A DNA stretch of 64,000 nt. It comes from an uncultured Sunxiuqinia sp. (lineage in GTDB: Bacteria; Bacteroidota; Bacteroidia; Bacteroidales; Prolixibacteraceae). Below, piece after piece: positions 26,498 through 34,426 of this stretch (the first letter of the stretch is position 1; the number at the start of each line of letters is the position of its first letter). The stretch covers positions 496,001-560,000 of the forward strand of contig NZ_OY782776.1 in NCBI RefSeq assembly GCF_963678245.1, written 5' to 3'. Made by a program: the position numbers and the translations under genes. The notes below the pieces were generated by a model. That model did no database searches. It was not told where the DNA came from and worked only from the letters and a program-made list of their open reading frames with translations.

Positions 26498-28264
26498 ATG
26501 AATACATTATCTAAATTAAAGCAATACATGGCCGGGCGAAAAGCCCTTTTGCCTACATCGCTGCTTTTATCAGCGCTTAGTTCGCTGGCAGGAATGGTAC
26601 CTTTTATTCTTATTTGGTTTATCATTCGGGAATTTCTTTCCGGTAAAACCGAGGATTTTAACCGCATCGAGATTTTGGCGTGGTGGACTGCCGGGGCTGC
26701 TATCATGAGCATCCTTTTCTACTTCCTGGCTTTAACGTTCTCTCACCTAGCTGCATTCCGGGTGGAAGCTAATATGCGGCGTGAAGCCATGAAACGGATT
26801 GTCCGTATGCCACTCGGCTTTTTCGATAACAACACGAGTGGCCGTATCCGCAAAATAATCGACGAAAACGCCAGCATCACCCACTCTTTTCTGGCCCACC
26901 AGATGCCCGACCTGGCCGGAACAATTTTCACCCCGCTAACGGCCATTGTGCTGGTGTTTGTTTTCGACTGGCGCCTCGGGATTGCCTGCATCATCCCCAT
27001 CATTTTATCGATAATAATAATGGGGTTTATGATGGGCAAACGCGGAAAATATTTTATGAAACAATACATGGATTCCCTGGAAGAAATGAATACTGAAGCC
27101 ATTGAATATGTCCGTGGCATTCCGGTTGTTAAGGTATTTCAGCAAACAGTATTTTCATTTAAAAACTTCCATAAAAGTATTATCAAATACCGCGATATGG
27201 TATTCAGTTACACCAAAATGTGGCAAAATCCCATGTCGGCTTATACGGTAATTATCAATGGGTTTACCTTTTTTCTGGTGCCGGTTGCTATTCTTTTAAT
27301 GAAGGAAGGAAATACAGCTATGGTAATTGTGAACTTGTTTTTGTATGTTCTGGTTACGCCTGTTTTTTCGCAGAGTATTATGCGCAGTATGTTCCTGAGC
27401 CAGGCCATAGGACAGGCCTCGGAGGCCATTAACAGAATGGAGGAATTAACCTCGTTTGAACAACTGCCCGTTACTGCCAACCCGATGCCTGTAACCAACC
27501 ATGAAATTCGTTTTCACAAGGTTTCTTTTTCGTATCCCGGAGCTAATAAGAAAGCCATCGACACTATCAGTTTTTCTATCGCAGAAGGACAAACTGTGGC
27601 GCTTGTTGGTGCATCGGGCAGTGGAAAAACAACCATCGCCCGTATGGTTCCGCGTTTTTGGGATGCTAATGAGGGGGAAATTAGCATTGGTGGTGTCAAT
27701 GTAAAAGACATCTCTTCCGAAGAACTTATGAAGCATGTTTCTTTTGTATTTCAAAATACCCGGTTGTTTAAAATTAGTTTACTCGAAAACATAAAATACG
27801 GAAACCCATCGGCCTCACCAGACGATATAAACAGGGCTGTTGATTTAGCACAATGCCGCGAAATAATTAATCGTTTACCTCACGGGCTGGATACCAAAAT
27901 CGGCACCGAAGGCACATACTTGTCAGGAGGCGAGCAGCAACGCATTTCTTTGGCTAGGGCTATCTTAAAAGATGCACCAATTGTTGTGCTTGATGAAGCT
28001 ACTGCCTTTACCGACCCCGAAAATGAACACCTGATACAAAAAGCACTGGGAAAACTCACCCGCGGGAAAACAGTACTTATGATTGCGCACCGGCTTACCA
28101 GTGTTACTGATGCCAATAATATTCTGGTTATCAATAATGGACAGATCGCAGAACAGGGGTCGCATAATGAACTAATTCAAAAACAGGGAATCTATACAAA
28201 TATGTGGAATGAATATCAACAATCGGTTAAATGGACTATTGGGAAGGAGGCACATTATGCTTAA
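26498..28264 (+). CDS. ABC transporter, fused membrane/ATPase half 1
   Basis: A 588-residue exporter-fold half-transporter: six membrane segments (about 15-310) and an ATPase domain (about 335-580). Walker A is GASGSGKTT, the signature is LSGGEQQR and Walker B is VVLDEATAFTDPENE. The DEATAF...DPENE form differs from the usual DEATSALD and resembles siderophore-type fused transporters such as YbtP/IrtA, as far as I recall. It overlaps the next gene, its partner half, by 8 bases. Control by the adjacent TetR is supported by the operator upstream. Direction of transport cannot be read from the sequence; the setting suggests a metal-siderophore or drug. Confidence 0.9.
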   Translation: MNTLSKLKQYMAGRKALLPTSLLLSALSSLAGMVPFILIWFIIREFLSGKTEDFNRIEILAWWTAGAAIMSILFYFLALTFSHLAAFRVEANMRREAMKRIVRMPLGFFDNNTSGRIRKIIDENASITHSFLAHQMPDLAGTIFTPLTAIVLVFVFDWRLGIACIIPIILSIIIMGFMMGKRGKYFMKQYMDSLEEMNTEAIEYVRGIPVVKVFQQTVFSFKNFHKSIIKYRDMVFSYTKMWQNPMSAYTVIINGFTFFLVPVAILLMKEGNTAMVIVNLFLYVLVTPVFSQSIMRSMFLSQAIGQASEAINRMEELTSFEQLPVTANPMPVTNHEIRFHKVSFSYPGANKKAIDTISFSIAEGQTVALVGASGSGKTTIARMVPRFWDANEGEISIGGVNVKDISSEELMKHVSFVFQNTRLFKISLLENIKYGNPSASPDDINRAVDLAQCREIINRLPHGLDTKIGTEGTYLSGGEQQRISLARAILKDAPIVVLDEATAFTDPENEHLIQKALGKLTRGKTVLMIAHRLTSVTDANNILVINNGQIAEQGSHNELIQKQGIYTNMWNEYQQSVKWTIGKEAHYA

Positions 28265-29996
28265 AATATTACAACGCAGGCTTGCCTTGTCGGAAAAAGG
28301 CGCGAAAGATTTTTTGAAAGGCGTTTTCTTTACCACGCTAATGGATATTGCCCTTATGCTACCTGCCGTGTATATCTTCCTTTTTCTTGAAGATTACCTG
28401 CAGCCACTCCTCTCCTCTTCTACTTCGGCAGCCAGTGGAATTGGATATTATATTCTGCTGGGCATTGGTTTTATGCTAATAATGTTTGTGGTGGCTGTTT
28501 TTCAATATAAAAGCACTTTCACTACTGTTTACGACGAAAGCGCCAACCGGCGTATTTCTCTGGCCGAAAAACTCAGGAAACTGCCTTTAGCCTTTTTTGG
28601 CGAGAAAAACCTGTCGGACCTTACATCAACGATTATGGAAGACAGTACCGAACTCGAACATACTTTTTCCCATGCAGTGCCACAATTGTTTGCTTCCATT
28701 CTTAGTATTGTGCTCATTGCTATCGGGATGTTTTTTTATAACTGGCAATTGTCGCTGGCTTTATTTTGGGTCGTTCCGGTTGCTGCGGGCATCATTTTTA
28801 TTTCGAAAAAAAAGCAGCACCGCGAAAACCTCTTGCTTTATAAGAAAAAACGGAATGTAACCGAGCAAATTCAGGAAGGGCTGGACACTATTCAGGAAAT
28901 AAAATCGTACAACCAGGAAGAGACATATATAAACGGGCTGAACCAGCACATTAACAGCTATGAAAAGCAACTGATTAAAGGCGAATTACTAACCGGGGCG
29001 CTGGTAAATGCGGCACAAAGTTTTCTGAAACTCGGATTAGCCAGTGTGGTACTAGTAGGGGCAAACATGCTTGCTTCCGGGAGTATCGACTTATTTATGT
29101 ACCTTATTTTTCTGATGATTGGTTCACGTATTTATCAACCGGTAAACGAGGTATTCAATAACCTTGCAGCCCTGTTTTACCTTGATGTTCGCATTAACCG
29201 GATGAACGAAATGGAAGCTTTGCCGGTGCAGAAAGGGGAAACCGGTTTTTCTCCGGCAGATTACAATATCACTTTTGAGAATGTTGATTTTTCTTATGAA
29301 GAAGGGAAAAAGGTTCTGCAGAATGTTTCGTTTACTGCGCAACAAGGAGAAGTTACTGCATTGGTTGGCCCTTCGGGCGGAGGAAAAAGTACTTCGGCAA
29401 AACTGGCAGCCCGTTTTTGGGACATCGATAAAGGAAAAATACTGTTGGGAAACCAGGATATTAGTAAAATAGACCCCGAAGCGCTGTTGGAAAATTATTC
29501 CATGGTTTTTCAGGATGTGGTTTTATTCAACACCTCAGTTATGGATAACATTCGTATTGGTAAGCGAAACGCTACCGACGAGGAAGTGTTGCATGTAGCC
29601 AAATTGGCACAATGCGACGAGTTTGTACGCCAAATGCCTCAGGGCTATGAAACAATTATCGGAGAAAACGGTGAAACACTTTCAGGGGGCGAACGGCAGC
29701 GGATTTCCATTGCCCGCGCCCTGCTGAAAAATGCGCCGATTGTTTTACTTGACGAAGCCACCGCCTCGCTTGATGTGGAAAACGAAACCAAAATTCAGGC
29801 GGGAATTTCAGCGCTGATACGTAACAAAACCGTGCTGATTATTGCCCACCGGATGCGAACCGTGTCCAATGCAGACAAAATTGTAGTGCTTGCCAATGGC
29901 GGAGTTGCAGAAACCGGTTCTCCGTCAGAATTGAAAATTCAAAAAGGGATTTTTTCTAAAATGATGGAACGACAGATGGAAGTGATTACTAGTTAG
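28257..29996 (+). CDS. ABC transporter, fused membrane/ATPase half 2
   Basis: A 579-residue partner half-transporter. Six membrane segments (about 25-310) precede an ATPase with Walker A GPSGGGKST, signature LSGGERQR and Walker B LLDEATASLD. I chose the ATG giving MLKILQRR, which overlaps the previous stop by 8 bases; an earlier in-frame ATG would add 16 residues inside the previous gene. With 26498-28264 it forms a heterodimer, as in YbtPQ/IrtAB or heterodimeric drug exporters. A cut-down methyltransferase gene follows. Confidence 0.9.
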   Translation: MLKILQRRLALSEKGAKDFLKGVFFTTLMDIALMLPAVYIFLFLEDYLQPLLSSSTSAASGIGYYILLGIGFMLIMFVVAVFQYKSTFTTVYDESANRRISLAEKLRKLPLAFFGEKNLSDLTSTIMEDSTELEHTFSHAVPQLFASILSIVLIAIGMFFYNWQLSLALFWVVPVAAGIIFISKKKQHRENLLLYKKKRNVTEQIQEGLDTIQEIKSYNQEETYINGLNQHINSYEKQLIKGELLTGALVNAAQSFLKLGLASVVLVGANMLASGSIDLFMYLIFLMIGSRIYQPVNEVFNNLAALFYLDVRINRMNEMEALPVQKGETGFSPADYNITFENVDFSYEEGKKVLQNVSFTAQQGEVTALVGPSGGGKSTSAKLAARFWDIDKGKILLGNQDISKIDPEALLENYSMVFQDVVLFNTSVMDNIRIGKRNATDEEVLHVAKLAQCDEFVRQMPQGYETIIGENGETLSGGERQRISIARALLKNAPIVLLDEATASLDVENETKIQAGISALIRNKTVLIIAHRMRTVSNADKIVVLANGGVAETGSPSELKIQKGIFSKMMERQMEVITS

Positions 29997-30044
29997 TAGT
30001 ATCTGTAACAATGAAAACTGAATAGCAAACAGAAAGATAAAAAA

Positions 30045-30245
30045 GTGGAACAGAAAGAAACATACTGGTCGCGATTTGCTGCTGATTTTGAAGAACGAAA
30101 TTACTATGTAGTGGGTAAGGCTGATGTTGAGCTGATTTTGAACAAGGTGGCTTCGCTGAAGAATCTGAAAAATGTCCTTGAACTTGGATGTGGCAATGGT
30201 ACTTATTCAAAAGTACTGGCAAAAAATCAAAAACACTGTTCGTAG
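30045..30245 (+). pseudogene. Truncated SAM-dependent methyltransferase
   Basis: A 66-residue frame with a GTG start (MEQKETYWSRFAADFEER) that reaches methyltransferase motif I (VLELGCGNGTYSKVLAK) and then ends after NQKHCS. Normal enzymes of this type continue for some 150 residues or more. The rest is absent: the CDF gene begins 28 bases later. It was presumably the third gene of the transporter operon. Confidence 0.7.
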
Positions 30246-30273
30246 AAAGTCAAAAAAAAGTAAAATAAAAAAT

Positions 30274-31185
30274 ATGTCTCATCACCATGAACATCATCAT
30301 CACAACGGGAATCTGCAAGGAAAAAAGCTCTTGTGGGTTACCCTGCTGAACCTTTCAATTACGGTGGTGCAAATAATCGGGGGATTAATAGCCAACAGCT
30401 TATCCCTGTTGTCCGATGCCCTGCACAACCTGGGTGATTCTTCGGCAATATTTATTGCCTTCGTAGCCGGAAAAGTCAGTAAAAGAAAACCCGATACCAA
30501 AAACACTTTCGGTTACAAACGAGTAGAAATACTGGCTGCACTTTTTAATGCTATTGTGCTCATTGCAATCTGTATTTTCTTGTTCTACGAAGCGTACGAA
30601 CGATTTATGCATCCCGAATCAATAAAAGGTAGATTGATGTTGGTGGTAGCTACATTCGGGTTATTAGCCAACCTTATTTCTGTATTGATTTTACAGAAGG
30701 AAAAATCGCACAACCTGAATGTGAAAGCGGCCTATCTGCATTTACTGGGCGATACGCTTTCGTCGGTGGCTGTTATTGCAGGCGGATTAGCAATATGGAT
30801 TTGGAGAATTTACTGGATAGACCCGCTCATCACGGTTTTGGTGGGAGTTTATATCATCTGGCACACCTGGGGAATTGTAAAAGAAACCATTGATATCCTG
30901 ATGCAGTCTGCTCCTCATGAAATTAACCTTGATGAATTAAAGAATGAGGTTGAACAACTGGACCAAGTTGACAATATTCACCATGTGCACGTGTGGAAAC
31001 TCGACGATTCCCAAACACATCTTGAAGCCCATATGAACCTGAAAAGTAATATTGATATGATGGAAATGATGAAGGTGAGGAGACAAACAGAAAAGCTGTT
31101 AAACGAAAAATTCGGAATCCGGCACGTTACACTGCAAATGGGATATAACTGTTGTAAAGGAAATAAAAAGTTAATCAATTATTAA
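30274..31185 (+). CDS. Cation diffusion facilitator, zinc-type exporter
   Basis: A 303-residue inner-membrane protein with six transmembrane segments. The start gives MSHHHEHHHHNG, a His-rich cytoplasmic N-terminus; an earlier in-frame start would overlap the methyltransferase remnant in another frame. The metal site residues are in SDALHNLGD (segment 2) and YLHLLGD (segment 5), both HxxxD, typical of zinc-transporting CzcD/ZitB proteins. The C-terminal cytoplasmic domain has HHVHVWKL. It exports zinc or similar cations from the cytoplasm using the proton gradient. It lies on the same strand as the ABC pair, with 277 bases between. Confidence 0.93.
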   Translation: MSHHHEHHHHNGNLQGKKLLWVTLLNLSITVVQIIGGLIANSLSLLSDALHNLGDSSAIFIAFVAGKVSKRKPDTKNTFGYKRVEILAALFNAIVLIAICIFLFYEAYERFMHPESIKGRLMLVVATFGLLANLISVLILQKEKSHNLNVKAAYLHLLGDTLSSVAVIAGGLAIWIWRIYWIDPLITVLVGVYIIWHTWGIVKETIDILMQSAPHEINLDELKNEVEQLDQVDNIHHVHVWKLDDSQTHLEAHMNLKSNIDMMEMMKVRRQTEKLLNEKFGIRHVTLQMGYNCCKGNKKLINY

Positions 31186-31196
31186 AATAGAAAACA

Positions 31197-31565
31197 ATGT
31201 TACAAACAAAACAAATTTAAAAATTATTGGGAACTGATGAGTCACTGCTTGATTTTTCATCTCCAAAAATAAAAAAAGAAGCAATCATAGTCCCTGGCAG
31301 GGAAATGGTTGAGAACGTTTGTATGCCATCTGACCGTAGTAACCGGGTATTAGGAAATTTAAATCGATTGTTCCATTCAGGGCATCTTTCCGGCACCGGC
31401 TATCTGTCAATTCTGCCGGTTGACCAGGGAATTGAACATTCTGCGGGGGCTTCGTTTGCAAAGAACCCCATCTATTTTGATGCTGAAAATATTGTAAAAC
31501 TAGCTATTGCCGCAGCTGCAACACAGCATTTCAACAGGGGAAGCCGAAAACCTGGACCAGAGTAG
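31197..31565 (+). pseudogene. Class I fructose-bisphosphate aldolase remnant
   Basis: An ATG at 31197 is followed by an in-frame TAA after seven codons, then the same frame reads LLGTDESLLDFSSPKI, GTGYLSILPVDQGIEHSAG and NPIYFDAENIVKLAI, a clear match to the N-terminal third of DhnA-type class I aldolases. It then changes to unrelated sequence and stops. So it is broken at both ends. It opens a region of gene fragments. Confidence 0.8.
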
Positions 31566-31588
31566 GTATTCATTTTAATTTTATTATT

Positions 31589-31759
31589 ATGAAAAAGTTT
31601 AAGCAAGCTTTATTACCCGCTGTAATTGTGCTAATGGGGATTGGTGAAGCTTTTGCATCCAATGCTGCAAAAACTCGGATTCGTCTGATCCCGGCTATCT
31701 ATTTTGACAGCTCTCAAAGCCGGTGTATATCACTGAACGTTCCTCCGTCGATGATGTAG
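31589..31759 (+). pseudogene. DUF6520-like small exported protein, 3' end replaced
   Basis: A 56-residue frame: MKKFKQALLPAVIVLMGIG plus EAFASNAAKT is a signal peptide like those of the small DUF6520 family of Bacteroidota. After about residue 36 the frame runs antisense into the SusC remnant, so the original C-terminus is lost. The family call is from the signal-peptide pattern and is tentative. Confidence 0.45.
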
Positions 31760-32225
31760 GAGGTAGTTGCCTTTCCGGCGCAGGCTGTTGGTTCCCCTGA
31801 TCTGAATGTTGTAGCCACCGCCGGGCACTCCGCTGCTCTGGGTAATGTTGACTCAGCGCATACGGCGCTGCACCGATGACAAGGCATTGCTCACCGGCTG
31901 GTCTTCCAGCTGGCTGGCGGTTACCCGGGTAATACTTCCGGTACGCTCCCGGTCTTTCACGGTGTAGTAACCCCCATTGACCGTTACTTCCGAAAGGGTG
32001 GTGACATCCTCTTCCAACTCGATGTTTAGTTGTGTCTGCCCATGAAAGGGGATTTCACGGGGCTTAAAGCCGATAAACGAAAAGGTAAGCACCGCATCTG
32101 TCGGAACTCCGTTTAGTAAGTAGTGGCCGTCAGCATCTGTGCTGGTGGCGATGGAAGTTCCTTTAATGATAACGGTTACGCCTGGCAAAGGCTGACCTTG
32201 CGTATCAGTTACTCGGCCACTGACG
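31700..32225 (-). pseudogene. SusC-type TonB receptor remnant
   Basis: Minus-strand fragments read VSGRVTDTQGQPLPGVTV, then IIKGTSIATSTDADGHYLL, VTVNGGYYTVKDRERTGS and, after a stop and a frame change, VNITQSSGVPGGGYNIQI, RGTNSLR and YIIDGG. This is the N-terminal domain and plug of a SusC-family receptor. An internal TGA and at least one frameshift break it, and the barrel is missing. Confidence 0.8.
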
Positions 32226-32296
32226 GGATGGAGTTGCTACTTTTACTTGGACACAAATTTTAATACTATTTGCTGGTAACCAAATATCTTAGAGAA

Positions 32297-32660
32297 ATGA
32301 AAAAACGTGTTTACAGTAAAGAATTTAAAGAACAAGCGGTACATTTAAGTCATCAGCGAGAAAATATAAAAGAGCTGGCAGAAGAACTAGGGATTAAAGT
32401 TGAGTGGCTGTATAAGTGGTGTAAATGGGCAAAACTCCAATCCATCGACAGCCGTAAAAGCAAGCTTGCCGGAAGAATCAATTGAGGTAAAAAAATGCGT
32501 AAGGCTCTTAGGAAGAAAGAATTGGAACTTGAAGTCTTAAAAAGGCCGTTCACATCTTTTCCAGGAGCGATGGGAGGTGTCTACCAATTTATAGCGGGGT
32601 ATTGACATTTATATTCCATCGAAAGGATGTGTAGGGCTTTAAAAGTAACGTGAGTTCGAC
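32297..32660 (+). mobile_element. IS3-family remnant (orfA plus start of orfB)
   Basis: The orfA frame begins MKKRVYSKEFKEQAVHLS and contains the HTH (ENIKELAEELGIKVEWLYKWCKWAK), ending at 32485. Further frames with shifts and stops give EVKKCVRLLGRKN, then YQFIAGY and HLYSIERMCRALKVT, the start of an IS3 orfB. It is inactivated by frameshifts and truncation. No terminal repeats were identified. Confidence 0.75.
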
Positions 32661-32663
32661 CTA

Positions 32664-32865
32664 AGCGAAGTTGCAAAGATTCTTTTCATCGATAATTTCC
32701 TTCAGATTTAGTTTTGGCTTCTTATCCAAAAAAGAATAGGCGATCAATCCTGAAAGCAAGTTTGTAAGGAAGTTTTCAAAACTACGATGCCTGGTATGTT
32801 CAATTTGACAGATGTTTTTTCAACTCATTGTTTACCGTTTCAATTAATGCTCTTTTGCGAATCAG
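32664..32865 (-). mobile_element. IS982-family transposase 3' remnant
   Basis: On the minus strand, in two frames, the sequence reads [15 protein letters not shown] then [20 protein letters not shown] and [17 protein letters not shown], the typical C-terminus of IS982 transposases. A frameshift separates the two parts and the rest of the element is missing. Its end abuts the NRAMP fragment at about 32865. Confidence 0.75.
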
Positions 32866-33401
32866 GACTTTCATCAGGAATCCTAATTTTTATTATTAGT
32901 ACATCTGTAATGATATGTGCTGCAGGAGCGATTTTTGGAACAGAAAAAACCACAATAAAGGTATTGGATATGGTAACTACTCTTGAGCCACTTGCAGGAA
33001 AATTCGCGGTTGCCTTATTTATGACAGGTGCACTGAGTGCAGGTCTTTCTTCCATCTTTCCGATACTGATGGTTGCTCCCATTATGTACAGCGATTACAA
33101 GGGAAATAAACTTGATCTGAGATCGAACATATTGAAATTTTTACCGCGGTTGCCTGTGTTCTGGGATTGATGGTCCCAGTATTAGAAGCAAACCTGATTC
33201 TTGCACAAGTAGCCACTCAGGTGGTCAATGTATATATCCTTCCACTAGTCGTAGGAAGCATTATCGTTCTTATTAACCGGGAGAGCCTTATGGCAAATCA
33301 TAAAGCTGGATTATTTATGAATATCTCTTAAGGAATGGCTTTTATATTTTCATGCCTTGTTTCATACACTGGTGTAATTTCTTTGATTCGTATTTCCTGA
33401 T
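32866..33401 (+). pseudogene. NRAMP-family divalent metal transporter fragment
   Basis: The frame reads SGLSSGILIFIISTSVMICA, TTLEPLAGKFAVALFMTGAL, SAGLSSIFPILMVAPIMYSD, then after a frameshift near 33130 continues as IEIFTAVACVLGLMVPVLEA, NLILAQVATQVVNVYILPLV, GSIIVLINRESLMANHKAG, a stop, and GMAFIFSCLVSYTGVISL. This matches the C-terminal half of NRAMP (MntH-like) transporters. The N-terminal half was lost at the IS982 boundary. Confidence 0.75.
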
Positions 33402-33583
33402 GAAGTATAAATACATCAATTTAAAACTTTATGCAATCCAATTGAATTCAAACGAAATTCTGAACCAACCGGAACGGTTTGCCTTGGTTGCATTTTCGAC
33501 CGAATTCCCGGAGATCTGGCGAGCAGCGAAAATATTTTATATGTCTTAATGGACAGGGGAGTGTGAATTAACACCAATTATTA

Positions 33584-33838
33584 ATGAACAATCTAATTAG
33601 CCTTATGAAAATAAATAGAACTTTTTTTAGGATTATTTTTTCCCTTTGTATGTTTGCAGGTAGTATTTTTTGCCTTAGTGCTCAAACTCCATTGCTACTA
33701 TATGGTGAATGGGAATTTGGACTAAACCGAGAGTATGTTTCTCAAGTAAATGTACCTGGAGTTACTGGAGATCCTTCAAAAATGGCAGAAAGAGAAAGTT
33801 GGTTCAAAAGAGAAATTAAACTTCCTGATGGTAATTGA
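33584..33838 (+). pseudogene. N-terminal fragment of an exported glycoside hydrolase-like protein
   Basis: An 84-residue frame: a signal peptide (MKINRTFFRIIFSLCMFAGS to CLSAQ), then LLYGEWEFGLNREYVSQVNV, PGVTGDP and WFKREIKLPDGN. The order G-W-F, V-P-G-DP and W-F-K-R-E is that of the N-terminal sugar-binding domain of GH2-type enzymes. It stops abruptly, so the catalytic part is gone. Enzyme class is tentative. Confidence 0.5.
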
Positions 33839-34426
33839 GATCTTTTAGATTAAATTGGTTTAACGCGACAGAACAGTTATCTTTCCACATAAGGGTAACC
33901 CTTTTATTTGTTTGTTGTTGCTGGTCTCCTTTAACGTGATTTCTTGATTGTAGTTTTAATCCATTTCTCGTTTAATGATCATGTATATACAAATGATTAG
34001 TAGTAGAATAACTACATATTCGGTTCAACATCTAAAATTCGATGGAATAAAAAGATAAAAGTATTGGGTGTATTTTCTTTTAATAGGCATGATAGGCTAT
34101 TAGCATATTTATCTAACCTTGCTTCGTTATTTTTAATATTTCACTTCATGAAGTGTAAGTGATTGAAGGGTTAAAGGAGGAAGTGAATTAGTCTGAATTA
34201 TGAGTTATTATCAATAGTTCGTTTATAGTGGCATGTCAAATTCTAGTTTTATTTTTGATAGTTCACTTGTTCGTTAAACTTCTGAGGAAGGTGATGAAGA
34301 AAAATACAATCTTTTTATAAAAAAGTTGATCGTATCTTGCTGTTTTTTAATATACAATACCTCTTTATTTAGAGTGAGTTTTTTGTTTAATAGAAATCTG
34401 TACTGAGAATTAAAGAATTTAAGCAA
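33839..34426. other. 588-base intergenic region before the sensor kinase
   Basis: No gene recognised. It contains a 14-base perfect palindrome CACTTCATGAAGTG at 34141-34154 and a weak AAGGG-TAA-CCCTT hairpin at 33891-33903 followed by TTTT. It marks the transition from the gene-fragment region to the signalling genes. Confidence 0.5.

Noticed and set aside
30172-30273. Longer start for the CDF exporter
   Set aside because: The extra 34 residues read through the methyltransferase remnant in another frame; the His-rich ATG start fits the family.
33352-33549. 65-residue frame after the NRAMP fragment
   Set aside because: Its first part overlaps the NRAMP remnant in another frame and the rest matches nothing known.
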